DNA of 64,000 nt from Pseudolysinimonas kribbensis (GCF_030161895.1 NZ_BSVB01000001.1:1922001-1986000), one strand, 5' to 3'; shown: positions 19,455 to 28,713, counted from the first letter of the stretch. Notes: generated from the letters alone by a model not told the origin. Numbers and translations are program-made.

Positions 19455-20315
19455 ATGAGGTTCCTCCGGGTGGGGGAAGCGGGACACGAGCGGCCCGTCG
19501 TCATGGATGGGAGCGTCTTCTACGACCTGCGTCCGCTCACCGACGACCTGCACCCGTCGTTCTGGGCATCCGGCGGCGTGGCGCGCTGTCGGCGCGCGCT
19601 GTCGGCCGGCGCGCTGTCGCCGACGTCGATCGAGGGCGAGCGGATCGGTGCGGCGGTCCCGAAGCCGCCCTCGATCATCTGCGTCGGGATGAACTACGCC
19701 GCCCACGCGGCGGAGTCGGGAGCATCGGCTCCCGAGCATGTCGTCGTCTTCTTCAAGAAGCCGAACACGGTGGTCGGACCGAATGATCCGATCGTGCTGC
19801 CGCCCGGGTCGCGGCATACGGATTGGGAAGTCGAACTCGCGGTCGTGCTCGGTCGCGAGCTGCGCCACGCGCCCGACGATGCGACGGCGCTCGACGCGGT
19901 GGCCGGCTACGCGCTGGCCAACGACCTCAGCGAGCGCGAGCATCAGCTGAAGGTCTCCGGAGGCCAGTGGTCGAAGGGCAAGAGCGCTGCGGGATTCGCG
20001 CCGATCGGTCCGTGGATCGCGACCCCGGACGAGGTCGGCGACATCCAGTCGCTCACGATGCGGAGCTGGGTGAACGGGGAGCCGCGACAGGATTCGACCA
20101 CCGCCGACATGGTCTTCCCGGTCGCGGCGATCCTGCGCGACCTGAGCCGGTACATGGTGCTGGAGGCGGGGGATGTCGTCCTCACCGGCACGCCGGAGGG
20201 CGTTGCGCTCTCCCGCCGCTATCCCTATCTCGCGCCGGGGGATCGCGTCACCATGGAGATCGACGGACTCGGACGGATCGAGCAGAGCGTGGTCGAAGAG
20301 GCGGACGCGGCGTGA
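19455..20315 (+). CDS. Fumarylacetoacetate hydrolase-family protein
   Basis: 286-residue FAH-fold enzyme with the metal-binding triad region DWEVELAVVLG, the family segment ICVGMNYAAHAAESG, and VLTGTPEGVAL near the C-terminus. In diketo-acid hydrolysis pathways of sugars such as L-fucose, this family splits a 2,4-diketo-3-deoxy acid into pyruvate and a hydroxy acid. Here it would be the last step after the two dehydrogenases. It starts with ATG 19455 behind a strong AGGAGG. It closes the intact part of the catabolic operon. Confidence 0.92.
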   Translation: MRFLRVGEAGHERPVVMDGSVFYDLRPLTDDLHPSFWASGGVARCRRALSAGALSPTSIEGERIGAAVPKPPSIICVGMNYAAHAAESGASAPEHVVVFFKKPNTVVGPNDPIVLPPGSRHTDWEVELAVVLGRELRHAPDDATALDAVAGYALANDLSEREHQLKVSGGQWSKGKSAAGFAPIGPWIATPDEVGDIQSLTMRSWVNGEPRQDSTTADMVFPVAAILRDLSRYMVLEAGDVVLTGTPEGVALSRRYPYLAPGDRVTMEIDGLGRIEQSVVEEADAA

Positions 20316-20368
20316 GCCGGCGCATCGACGCGATTGCGGTGGCCGACGCCGACCCCGCCGTCGGCTAG
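20312..20368 (+). other. 18-codon reading frame at the island end, possible truncated gene
   Basis: A GTG overlapping the FAH stop opens a frame reading MSRRIDAIAVADADPAVG before TAG. The GTGA overlap is what the start of another operon gene would look like, and xRIDAIxxx is a common N-terminus of enolase-superfamily dehydratases (compare MRIDAIETL at 33057). The last codons repeat the end of the DUF2520 gene. It may be a gene start fused to the older chromosomal sequence. Speculative. Confidence 0.3.
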
Positions 20369-20369
20369 C
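20351..20369 (+). repeat. Right copy of the 19-bp direct repeat
   Basis: GACCCCGCCGTCGGCTAGC, one mismatch from 9253-9271. It ends the stretch transcribed with the catabolic operon and overlaps the stop codon of the opposing alpha/beta hydrolase. Confidence 0.45.
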
Positions 20370-21228
20370 CCGCCTGCCGCACCTCCGCCGCGACCTCGGC
20401 GGCGCCGCGGGCCGACATGAGGATCGTGTAGTGGTTCACATCGTCGACCTCGCGCATCGCGATGGCCGGCCACCGCTCGCGCCAGCGTGCGAGCTCGGTG
20501 CCGGTGTACATGCCGGGCGTCTCGTTCAGCAACCCGCGCGGCGCCCACAGCAGGCGCATCGGCGCGCGGATCGCGTCGATCGTCTGCGCCGGCGGGTCGC
20601 CGTAGAACTGCACCGAGTCCTGTGCGACCGCGTCGGCCTTGCTCGACGGATGGGGCGGATCGCCCACCAGGTCGTAGTCGATGTAGGCCAGCATCTCGGC
20701 GTCGAACTCGCCGCCGAAGGCGGGGTGCGCGGCCCAGAACGCCCGGTACGCGGCCGAGTCGGCGAACGTCATCGACAGCCGCTCGAGCGCGGGGCCGAGC
20801 GAGGCGCGCACGGCGGCCTCGACATCCCCGCCCGGGGGATCGCGCAGCGGCAGACCGCCGTCGACGAGCACGACCGAGCTCACCCGATCCGGTGCGAGCG
20901 CCGCGGTCGCCGCGGCGACGAACGCGCCCATCGAGTGCCCGGTGAGCTGTGCGCGCTCGAGGCCGAGGTCGTCGAGAAGGCGGAGCAGGTCGGCGGCGTG
21001 CCGCGGCATCCCGTACGGGCCGGGCAGCTCGTTGCTGCGCCCGCGTCCACGCAGGTCGGGCGCGATGACGCGGCGCTCCGGCAGCGCGGCCGCGACGTGC
21101 GCCCAGGCGAGATGCGACGACGTGATGCCGTGGATGGCGATGAGCGGCAGCGCGCCGGGATCGCCCCACTCGCCGACGGTCAGCTCGCCGCCGTCGACGG
21201 TCACGGTGCGCGTGCGGTGGGTGCTCAC
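20365..21228 (-). CDS. Alpha/beta hydrolase
   Basis: 287-residue alpha/beta-fold hydrolase. The oxyanion region is LIAIHGITSSHLAWAHV; the nucleophile elbow is GHSMGAF with catalytic Ser; the acid is probably an Asp in the cap-to-core region; and the catalytic His is in DDVNHYTILM. The GTG start (complement of 21226-21228) overlaps the stop of the upstream 3-hydroxybutyrate dehydrogenase (GTGA). The two are therefore one transcription unit, consistent with hydroxy-ester or PHB-oligomer metabolism, though no specific substrate can be assigned. Confidence 0.88.
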   Translation of the reverse strand: MSTHRTRTVTVDGGELTVGEWGDPGALPLIAIHGITSSHLAWAHVAAALPERRVIAPDLRGRGRSNELPGPYGMPRHAADLLRLLDDLGLERAQLTGHSMGAFVAAATAALAPDRVSSVVLVDGGLPLRDPPGGDVEAAVRASLGPALERLSMTFADSAAYRAFWAAHPAFGGEFDAEMLAYIDYDLVGDPPHPSSKADAVAQDSVQFYGDPPAQTIDAIRAPMRLLWAPRGLLNETPGMYTGTELARWRERWPAIAMREVDDVNHYTILMSARGAAEVAAEVRQAG

Positions 21229-21971
21229 GAGATGCTCCACCCGCCGTCCATCGTGTACGACGCCCCCGTCACCATGTCGGCGTGCGACGAGACGAGCCAC
21301 CCGACGAGCGAGGCGACGTCGTCGGGTTCGACGAGGCGCTTGATCGCGGCGCGCTCGAGCAGCACGGTCTCGACCACGTCCTCCGGTGCGATCCGGTGGA
21401 TGCGCGCCTGGTCGGCGATCTGCTTCTCGACCAGCGGGGTGCGCACGTATCCCGGGTTGACGCAGTTGCTCGTGACCCCGTGCGGCGCACCCTCGAGCGC
21501 CGCCGTCTTCGACAGCCCCTCGAGCCCGTGCTTGGCAGCGACGTAGGCCGACTTGTACTCCGAGGCCCGGATGCCGTGCACCGACGAGACGTTGACGATG
21601 CGCCCCCAGCCGCGGCGGTACATCGCCGGCAGCGCGGCCCGGATCAGCAGGAACGGCGCCTCCAGCATGATGGCGATCAGGCGGTGGAAGGCCTCCGGCT
21701 CGAACTCCTCGAGCGGGGCGACGCGCTGGATGCCCGCGTTGTTGACGAGGATGTCGCAGTCCAGCGCGAGGGCGGCCACCGCGCTCGTGTCGGCGAGGTC
21801 GACGACCCAGGGTTCGCCGTCGATCCGGTCGGCGACCATCGTCGCGGCGGCGGGATCCAGATCCATCACGCGCACGTGCGCGCCGTCGGCGGCGAGCCGC
21901 TCCGCGATCGCCGCCCCGATGCCGCTGCCGCCTCCCGTGACCACCGCCGTGCGACCGTCGAGCTCCGCCAT
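21225..21971 (-). CDS. bdhA: 3-hydroxybutyrate dehydrogenase (SDR)
   Basis: 248-residue SDR that would interconvert 3-hydroxybutyrate and acetoacetate with NAD. Cofactor motif TGGGSGIG and NNAG are present; the active site holds the Ser in VSSVHGI and SAYVAAKHG. The segment NPGYVRTPLVEKQIADQA is characteristic of 3-hydroxybutyrate dehydrogenases. The ATG at 21971 is chosen over one six bases upstream because GGAAGG has better spacing to it. It is divergent from another alpha/beta hydrolase at 22037, and followed by the coupled hydrolase. Confidence 0.88.
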   Translation of the reverse strand: MAELDGRTAVVTGGGSGIGAAIAERLAADGAHVRVMDLDPAAATMVADRIDGEPWVVDLADTSAVAALALDCDILVNNAGIQRVAPLEEFEPEAFHRLIAIMLEAPFLLIRAALPAMYRRGWGRIVNVSSVHGIRASEYKSAYVAAKHGLEGLSKTAALEGAPHGVTSNCVNPGYVRTPLVEKQIADQARIHRIAPEDVVETVLLERAAIKRLVEPDDVASLVGWLVSSHADMVTGASYTMDGGWSIS

Positions 21972-22036
21972 CCGCATCCCTTCCGCAACCGAGGTGGCCG
22001 GGTTAACGTGAGCACGCACCCGCCCGAAGGAGAACC

Positions 22037-23080
22037 GTGTCCACTCTGCTCCCCGGCATCGCGTCCCGCCAGATCCCGACGACCCGGATCCGCACCAACG
22101 TCCTCGAGCGCGAGGGTGACGACGACGCCGGCACGCCCGTCGTGCTCGTGCACGGCAACGTCTCGTCGGCGCTGTTCTTCCAGCCGTTCATGCTCTCGCT
22201 GCCGCGCTCGTGGCGCGTGGTCGCCGTCGACCTCCGCGGCTTCGGCGACAGCGAGACGGCACCGGTCGACGCGACGCGCGGTCTGCGCGACTACAGCGAC
22301 GACCTGTTCGCCGCCGTCGAGGCGCTCGGGCCGGCCGGCGCGCCGCATCTCTTCGGCTGGAGCATGGGCGCCGGCGTCGTGCTGCAGTACGCGCTCGACC
22401 ATCCCGTCGCCTCGCTCACCCTGCAGTCGCCGGTCTCGCCGTACGGCTTCGGCGGCACCGCGCTCGACGGTTCGCGCCTGACCCCGGATGCCGCGGGCAC
22501 CGGCGGCGGAGGCGGCAACCCGGACTTCGTCGCAGCCCTCGAATCCGGCGACACCGGCGACGGCCCGGCGTCGCCGCGCACCGTCTACCGCACGGCCTAT
22601 GTGCACGCCGGCCACCGGGACGAGTACGAGGATCTCTGGGTCGAGTCGATGCTCTCGACCGCGACCGGGGTCGGCAACTACCCCGGCGACAGCCGCCCGA
22701 GCGCCAACTGGCCGGGCTTCGCCCCGGGCGAGCACGGCGTGCTCAACACGATGACGCCCGATCACCTCGACCTCAGCGGCATCACCGGCCTTGCCGTGAA
22801 GCCGCCGATCCTGTGGGTGCACGGCGCCGCCGACGTGATCGTGTCGGACGCCTCGCTCTTCGATCTCAACCAGCTGGGCGCCCTCGGTGCGATCCCCGGA
22901 TGGCCGGGAGACGACATCGCACCCGCGCAGCCGATGGTGTCGCAGACGCGCGCCGTGCTCGACGGGTACCGCGCCTCGGGCGGCGCGGTGACCGAGCGGC
23001 TGCTGCAGGAGTGCGGGCACTCACCGCACCTGGAGCATCCGGATCGGGTCCGCGCCGCCCTCGAGGAGCTCGTCGGCTGA
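22037..23080 (+). CDS. Alpha/beta hydrolase
   Basis: 347-residue hydrolase with HG oxyanion motif VVLVHGNVSSALFF, nucleophile elbow GWSMGAG (Ser), ILWVHGAADVIV as the Asp-bearing strand, and catalytic His in ECGHSPHLEHPDRV. It starts with GTG 22037 behind GAAGGAGAA, divergent from the hydroxybutyrate dehydrogenase with a 65-base shared promoter region. An insert rich in Gly (GTGGGGGNPD) lies in the cap. Location next to bdhA suggests an esterase for hydroxyalkanoate-type substrates; that is inference. Confidence 0.88.
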   Translation: MSTLLPGIASRQIPTTRIRTNVLEREGDDDAGTPVVLVHGNVSSALFFQPFMLSLPRSWRVVAVDLRGFGDSETAPVDATRGLRDYSDDLFAAVEALGPAGAPHLFGWSMGAGVVLQYALDHPVASLTLQSPVSPYGFGGTALDGSRLTPDAAGTGGGGGNPDFVAALESGDTGDGPASPRTVYRTAYVHAGHRDEYEDLWVESMLSTATGVGNYPGDSRPSANWPGFAPGEHGVLNTMTPDHLDLSGITGLAVKPPILWVHGAADVIVSDASLFDLNQLGALGAIPGWPGDDIAPAQPMVSQTRAVLDGYRASGGAVTERLLQECGHSPHLEHPDRVRAALEELVG

Positions 23081-23098
23081 CTCGGGCGGAGCGTCGCC

Positions 23099-24546
23099 TC
23101 AGGCCAGGCGGCCGGCGACCCGTTCGGTGCGCGGGGTCCAGAACGGCAGGTCGAGGCCGACGGTGAGACGCACGTCGTCGCCGTCGCCGAACTCGAACCG
23201 CCAGATGCGCCGTGCCGCCGACTCGATGCACTGCTCGTGCACCTCGAACGCGGCGTCATCGACCCAGCCGGCGCGGGTCCCGGTGCGGGTCGAGGTCAGC
23301 TCCGGGTGCGGCCAGAGCCGGGTCTCGCCCGGGACCCATGCGGTGCGTGCCGCGCCGAGCCGCTCGACCGACCCGTCGGTGCCGACGGTCTCGAGAGTCG
23401 TGCGGTCGCCGTCGAGGTGCAGCGTCGCGGTGGCGATGCCGAGGGTCGTGAAGGGCAGGGCGATCGCGCGGCCGGAGACGCGGGCGGCCGCGGCCGGCGG
23501 TGCCGCGAGGAACTCGGGCGCCGCGAGCTCGAGCGAGCCGAGGCGGCGGGCGAGCTGATCGTCGCCGGCTCCGTCGGCGGCGGGGCCGTGCGCCCGATCG
23601 ACGCCGGGCAGCAGGTGATCCCAGACCAGCTGGAGCTCGGACGCGCTGTCGGCCGTGCCCGCCGTCATGGCGACCACGAGGTCGAGCTCCGGGATGACGA
23701 GGCCGAACTGCCCGAACGCGCCGTCCATCCGGTACCCGTGCCGCGATCGCCAGAACTGGTAGCCGTAGCCGAGACCCCAGTCCACGGTGGCGCTCGGCCC
23801 GTTGTCGACGTGCGCCCGCGTCGCCTCGTCGACCCAGGCCTGCGGCACCAGCTGCCGGTCGCCGCCGTCCCCATCGGACCACCGCCCGCCCCGGCGGTAC
23901 AGCTCCGCCAGCACGGCGATGTCCTCCGTCAGCAGCGACATGCCGGTGCCGCCGAGGCTGACGCCGCCGGGCGACGGTGCCCAGGGCGGCGTGTCGAGGC
24001 CGAGCGGCTGGAACAGGCGCGGCTCGAGGAACTGCGGGAGCGGCATCCCGGTGCGCGACTGCAGGGCGGCGCTCAGCAGATGACTGCCGCCGGAGTCGTA
24101 GACGAAATGCTCGCCGGGGGATAGATGAAGGGCGACGCGAAGTAGATGCGCGGCCAGTGCTCGCCGGGCAGCAGCCGCATGAGGTCCATCGTGTCGGCGT
24201 CGTGCCCGCCCGACATCGAGAGCAGGTGCTTCAGGAGCACGTCGCGCGGTCCGTCGACACCGGGGAAGAAGTCGACGGCCGGCTCGTCGATCGACAGGAT
24301 GCCCTCCTCCTGCGCGATGCCGATCGCGGTGGAGAGGAAGCTCTTGGACACCGAGTGGACGAGGTGGCGCACGTCGGGGGCGAAGGGCGTCCACCATCCC
24401 TCGGCGACGACCGCGCCGTGCCGCACCACCATGAGACTGTGCAGGCCGTGCCGGCCGCGCTCGGCGGCCTCGACGAGGGAGGCGATCGCCGCGGGGTCGA
24501 TGCCCTCCGCGGTCGGGGTGGAACGGGGGAGCACGGGCGCGGCCAT
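23099..24546 (-). CDS. Serine hydrolase of the class C beta-lactamase fold, frame broken
   Basis: Beta-lactamase/EstB-like hydrolase. The catalytic SxxK is SVSK within LVHSVSKSFLSTAIG, and the Tyr motif is YDSGG in GEHFVYDSGGSHLLSAAL. The first part (24546 downwards) reads to FIYPP; one missing C near 24117 (TATCCCCCGG on the coding strand) moves the rest to another frame, which runs to 23099. Repaired length is about 482 residues, with a C-terminal extension of about 180 residues beyond the catalytic domain. No signal peptide is seen, so it is probably a cytoplasmic esterase or peptidase rather than a true beta-lactamase. Confidence 0.86.
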
Positions 24547-24605
24547 CGCGACGGAGCCTACGCCGCTAGCATCGTCGGGGCGCCGCAGGCGCGGAGGAGG
24601 TCGCG

Positions 24606-25448
24606 ATGAGCGAGTCCGTCGTCGTCACGACCATCGCGGGGATGCGGTCCGCGCTCGCCGGTCGCGGTCCGGTCGCGCTCGTCCCGACGATGGGGGCGCT
24701 GCACGAGGGTCACCTCGCGCTCGTCGACCGGGCCCGCGAGGTCGCCGCCACGGTCGTCGTCTCGATCTTCGTCAATCCCACCCAGTTCGCGGCCGGTGAG
24801 GATCTGAGCAGCTACCCGCGCGACCCGAGCGGAGATCTCGCGGCGCTGGCGACGCGCGCGGTCGAGTTCGTGTTCGCGCCCGATGCCTCCGAGATGTACC
24901 CCGACGGCCCGACCCAGGTCACGGTGCACGCGGGTGCCGTCGCCGAGACCTTCGAGGGCGCGTCGCGGCCCGGGCACTTCGACGGCGTGCTCACCGTCGT
25001 CGCCAAGCTCCTGCACATCGTGCAGCCCACCCACGTGCTCTTCGGCCAGAAGGACGCGCAGCAGCTCTTCCTCGTGCAACGGATGGTGCGCGACCTCGAC
25101 CTGCCCGTCACGGTCGAGCCCGTGCCGACGGTGCGTGCCGACGACGGCCTCGCGCTCTCGAGCCGCAACCGCTACCTCGACGAGGAGCACCGCCGGGCAT
25201 CGGTCGCGCTGAGCACCGCCCTGCGTGCCGCCGCGGATGCCGCCGGCGATGGGGTGGATGCCGCGCTGGCCGCCGCGCGCGAGGTCCTGACGAGCGACGG
25301 CCTCGTTAAGCTGGACTATCTCGCCGTCGTCGATCCGCGCACCTTCCGCCCGGTGGACGCCGGCTACCGCGGCACCGCGCGCATGCTCGTCGCCGCCCGG
25401 GTCGGCCCCGCGCGGCTGATCGACAACGACGCCATCCACCTGACCTAG
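24606..25448 (+). CDS. panC: Pantoate--beta-alanine ligase
   Basis: Makes pantothenate from pantoate, beta-alanine and ATP. 280 residues with the nucleotidyl-transferase HIGH-like motif [45 protein letters not shown] and the KMSKS-like [13 protein letters not shown] 24606 follows GGAGGTCGCG. It lies just before lysS, its normal actinobacterial neighbour; its other usual neighbour, the DUF2520 gene, is 15 kb upstream. Confidence 0.97.
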   Translation: MSESVVVTTIAGMRSALAGRGPVALVPTMGALHEGHLALVDRAREVAATVVVSIFVNPTQFAAGEDLSSYPRDPSGDLAALATRAVEFVFAPDASEMYPDGPTQVTVHAGAVAETFEGASRPGHFDGVLTVVAKLLHIVQPTHVLFGQKDAQQLFLVQRMVRDLDLPVTVEPVPTVRADDGLALSSRNRYLDEEHRRASVALSTALRAAADAAGDGVDAALAAAREVLTSDGLVKLDYLAVVDPRTFRPVDAGYRGTARMLVAARVGPARLIDNDAIHLT

Positions 25449-25456
25449 AGGCCCCC

Positions 25457-26964
25457 ATGACCGCCGACCTGCCCCCGCGGACGCTCCCGAGGAGACCCTC
25501 GAGGACATCGCCGAGCAGAAGGCCGTCCGGCTCGCCAAGCGCGAGCGCCTCCTCGCCGAGGGCGAGCAGGCGTACCCGGTCTCGGTGCCGGTCACGCACA
25601 CCATCCCGCAGCTGCGCGAGCGCTTCGCCGACCTGCGCGCCGACGACACGACCGGCGTGCAGGTCGGCGTCGCCGGCCGCATCGTGCACCTGCGCAACAC
25701 CGGCAAGCTGTGCTTCGCCGCACTGCAGTCGGGCGACGGCAGCCGCATCCAGGCGATGGTCTCGCTCGACCAGGTCGGCGAGGAGTCGCTGCAGCGCTGG
25801 AAGGAGCTCGTCGACCTCGGCGACCACCTCTTCGTCGCGGGCGAGGTCATCTCGTCGCGCCGCGGCGAACTCAGCGTGCTCGTGCGCGAGTGGCGGATCG
25901 CCTCGAAGGCGCTGCTGCCGCTGCCGAACCTGCACTCCGAGCTGAGCGAGGAGACGCGCGTGCGGCAGCGCTACCTCGACCTCATCGCCCGGGAGCAGGC
26001 GCGCTTCACGGTCCGCGCGCGGGCCAAGGCGGTCGCGAGCCTGCGCTCCACGTTCGCGCGCCACGACTTCCTCGAGGTCGAGACGCCCATGCTGCAGACC
26101 GTGCACGGCGGCGCGAGCGCGCGTCCGTTCGTCACGCATTCGAACGCCTTCGACACCGAGCTCTTCCTGCGCATCGCGCCCGAGCTCTTCCTCAAGCGCG
26201 CCGTCGTCGGCGGCATCGACCGGGTGTTCGAGATCAACCGCAACTTCCGCAACGAGGGCGCGGACTCCACGCACAGCCCCGAGTTCGCGATGCTCGAGGC
26301 CTACCAGACCTACGGCGACTACGACTCGATCGCGGCGCTCACCCAGGAGCTGATCCAGGATGCGGCCGAGGCCGTCGCCGGATCGCACACGGTGACCTGG
26401 GCCGACGGCACGGCGTACGACCTCGGCGGCGAGTGGGACCGCATCCGGATGTACGACTCCCTCTCCGAGGCCGCCGGCGTCGAGATCACGCCGGAGACGC
26501 CGCTGACCGAGCTCGCGGCGCTCGCCGAGAAGGAGGGCGTCGAGGTCAAGCTCGCGACGCACGGCAAGTACGTCGAGGAGCTGTGGGAGCACTTCGTCAA
26601 GGGCACGCTGCACCGTCCCACGTTCGTCATGGACTTCCCGCTCGACACCTCTCCGTTGGTGCGCGAACACCGCGCGATGCGGGGTGTGGTGGAGAAGTGG
26701 GACCTCTACGTGCGCGGCTTCGAGCTGGCCACGGGCTACTCCGAGCTCGTCGATCCCGTCGTGCAGCGCGAGCGTTTCGTCGAGCAGGCGAAGCTCGCGG
26801 CCCGCGGCGACGACGAGGCGATGCGGCTCGACGAGGAGTTCCTCACCGCGATGGAGCACGGCATGCCGCCGATGGGCGGCATGGGCATGGGCATCGACCG
26901 GCTGCTCATGGCGCTGACCGGCCTCGGCATCCGGGAGACGATCCTGTTCCCGCTGGTCAAGTAG
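25457..26964 (+). CDS. lysS: Lysyl-tRNA synthetase (class II), frame broken near the start
   Basis: Charges tRNA-Lys; essential. Class II motifs are clear: motif 2 [20 protein letters not shown] and motif 3 [15 protein letters not shown]; the OB-fold anticodon-binding domain lies at the N-terminus. The start is ATG 25457 (MTADLPP). One missing C near 25472 (CTGCCCCCGCGG) separates it from the frame reading [22 protein letters not shown], of which the intact part runs to 26964. Repaired length is about 502 residues, normal for the family. An essential gene with a frame break strongly suggests an assembly error. Confidence 0.95.
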
Positions 26965-26977
26965 ACGGGATACCGCG

Positions 26978-27100
26978 ATGGCTCAGGATCCGGGCGGTCG
27001 TCCGACGACGACCCGCATCGTCGTCTGGATCGCGCTCGCGGCGATCGGGCTCTTCCTGATCGGCGACGGCATCCTGAGCCTGCTCTCGCGGGGCGGCTGA
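26978..27100 (+). CDS. Small single-span membrane protein (40 aa)
   Basis: ATG 26978, 14 bases after lysS, encodes a 40-residue protein with one transmembrane helix (about residues 14-34, IVVWIALAAIGLFLIGDGILS) and a short hydrophilic N-terminus. Its stop overlaps the ATG of the next tiny gene. No family is recognised, but similar miniature membrane genes are common after lysS in related genomes as far as I recall; that is uncertain. Confidence 0.55.
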   Translation: MAQDPGGRPTTTRIVVWIALAAIGLFLIGDGILSLLSRGG

Positions 27101-27192
27101 TGGACCGCCGCACCTCGCGCATCGTCATGTATGCGGGCCTCGCGCTCATCGTCGTCGTGATCGCCGTCGCGTTCTTCCTCGCGCAGCGCTGA
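27100..27192 (+). CDS. Small single-span membrane protein (30 aa)
   Basis: Starts at the last base of the previous stop (TGATG) and encodes 30 residues, MDRRTSRIVMYAGLALIVVV and onwards, almost all one hydrophobic helix. The TGATG coupling with the 40-aa frame and similar composition argue for genuine paired translation. Function unknown. Confidence 0.5.
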   Translation: MDRRTSRIVMYAGLALIVVVIAVAFFLAQR

Positions 27193-27219
27193 CTCAGCCG
27201 CCGCGGTTAGGCTGACCGC

Positions 27220-27402
27220 ATGTCGGCCGAGGTGTGGGGCGGGATCATCTGGTCCCTCGTGCCCACCGTCGTGCTCGGCCTCATCTTCTGGTTCGTGATG
27301 CGGATGATCGTGCGCGCGGACCGCGACGAGCGCCGCGCCTACTCGCGCATCGAAGCCGAGGAGCGCGCTCGCTTCGCGCAGGAGCACTCCGCGCGTCCCT
27401 GA
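27220..27402 (+). CDS. Small membrane protein with charged tail (60 aa)
   Basis: 60 residues: one N-terminal transmembrane helix (about residues 7-27, IIWSLVPTVVLGLIFWFVMRM) and a basic/acidic cytoplasmic tail (RADRDERRAYSRIEAEERAR) likely to be helical. Resembles the short conserved hypothetical proteins of Microbacteriaceae near lysS. It is convergent with the pirin gene; the 168 bases between them hold no gene that I can see. Confidence 0.7.
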   Translation: MSAEVWGGIIWSLVPTVVLGLIFWFVMRMIVRADRDERRAYSRIEAEERARFAQEHSARP

Positions 27403-27570
27403 GCCGGATCCCGGGTGCCGGATGCCGATGCCGGCCGTGCTCGTGGACGGCCTTCTCGAACCGATCATGGTCTCGGGATCCGTGGGATGCCGCGCGGGAC
27501 GCATCCGATGGCGAAACCGCGATCGGATCACCGCGCCGCCACGAGCGACGCGACGAGAGGCGCGGCGCGG

Positions 27571-28569
27571 CTAGGGCTGGTCGCGGGGCCGCAGCCGCAC
27601 GTTCGGCAGCTCCGGCGCCGGAAGCGCCGTCCCGTCGGCCCAGCCGTCGATCGAGCCGAAGGTGCCGGCGCGATCGCCGCCCGCGATGACGTCGGCCTGC
27701 CACCGTTCGCGGAACGCCACGATCTCGTCGTGGCTGCGTCCGACGAAGTTCCACCACATGACGATGCTCTCGCCGAGCGGCACCCCGCCGATGAGCAGCG
27801 CGCGCAGCGGCTCGTCGCCCGCGGCGATCGTCAGGGCGGCGGAGCCGGCGGGGGCGTATCCGAGGTGATGGCGCGGGATCGCGACGCCCTGCAGGGTCGG
27901 CGATCCGGCATCCACGAGCAGGCCGTGTTCGAACGCGGGGTCGACGGTCAGCTCGACGCGACCGCCGGCGGGCAGGTCGAACTGCGCGGCGAGGAGCGGC
28001 GTGAACGCGGTCACGGCGGAGGTCGCGCCGTGCAGTGTTCCGACGAACACCCGCAGCGTCGCATCGCCCACCGCGATCGGCGCCGGCACGTGGTGCTCGA
28101 AGAAGGGCGAGGTGAAGCGGTGCGCATCCGGCAGCGCGGTCCACAGCTGCACGCCGTGCGGCCGCACCGAGCCCGGCGTGGACTCCTCGGAGTGCTGGAT
28201 GCCGGCGCCCGCCGTCATGAGGTTGACCTGCCCGGGGTGGATGAGCTCCCGGCTGCCGACCGAGTCGCGGTGCTCGATCTCGCCGGCGTAGAGCCAGCTG
28301 ACCGTCTGCAGGCCGGTGTGCGGATGCGGCGGCACGTCCATCCTGCGGTCGTCGGCGCCGACGGTCTCCTCGCCGGTGTCGCCCCCGTACGAGTCGGCGA
28401 AGCACCACGCCCCGATGAGGGACCGCGCCCGCTGCGGCAGCGTGCGCCGCACGTGCATCGCGCGCGGTCCGCCGAGCGGCACGTCACGCGGCTCGAGGAT
28501 CTCGACTCCGCGGCCGGCGAGGGGCTCGTCGCAGACGAGCTCCGCGGGCTCGACCTCGAGGTTGCTCAC
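27571..28569 (-). CDS. Pirin family protein
   Basis: 332-residue bicupin. The N-terminal cupin has the metal-binding pattern HPHTGLQTVSWLYAGEIEHRDS followed by QHSEES, giving His/His/His/Glu ligands of the pirin family; the C-terminal cupin carries FEHGLLVDAG. Some pirins are quercetin 2,3-dioxygenases, others act as redox-sensitive regulators; the role here is unknown. It is divergent from clpC with 183 bases between. Confidence 0.92.
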   Translation of the reverse strand: MSNLEVEPAELVCDEPLAGRGVEILEPRDVPLGGPRAMHVRRTLPQRARSLIGAWCFADSYGGDTGEETVGADDRRMDVPPHPHTGLQTVSWLYAGEIEHRDSVGSRELIHPGQVNLMTAGAGIQHSEESTPGSVRPHGVQLWTALPDAHRFTSPFFEHHVPAPIAVGDATLRVFVGTLHGATSAVTAFTPLLAAQFDLPAGGRVELTVDPAFEHGLLVDAGSPTLQGVAIPRHHLGYAPAGSAALTIAAGDEPLRALLIGGVPLGESIVMWWNFVGRSHDEIVAFRERWQADVIAGGDRAGTFGSIDGWADGTALPAPELPNVRLRPRDQP

Positions 28570-28713
28570 GCGGCGAGCCTACGACTCGGCGCGGCGACGC
28601 GGGGCCGCGGACGGGGGTGCGCCACCGGCACGCCGACGGGGCTCGCGACACCCCTCACGCCCACGGCGAACACGGGATCACCCGGGCCGACCCCCTCGTT
28701 ACTCTCAATGCAA

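Noticed and set aside
23099..24546. Antibiotic-resistance beta-lactamase
   Set aside because: The SxxK and YxG-type motifs show the fold, but no signal peptide is present and the sequence is EstB/esterase-like with a long C-terminal extension.
27403..27570. A gene between the 60-aa protein and pirin
   Set aside because: The frames here are short continuations of shadow frames, without start signals or recognisable sequence.
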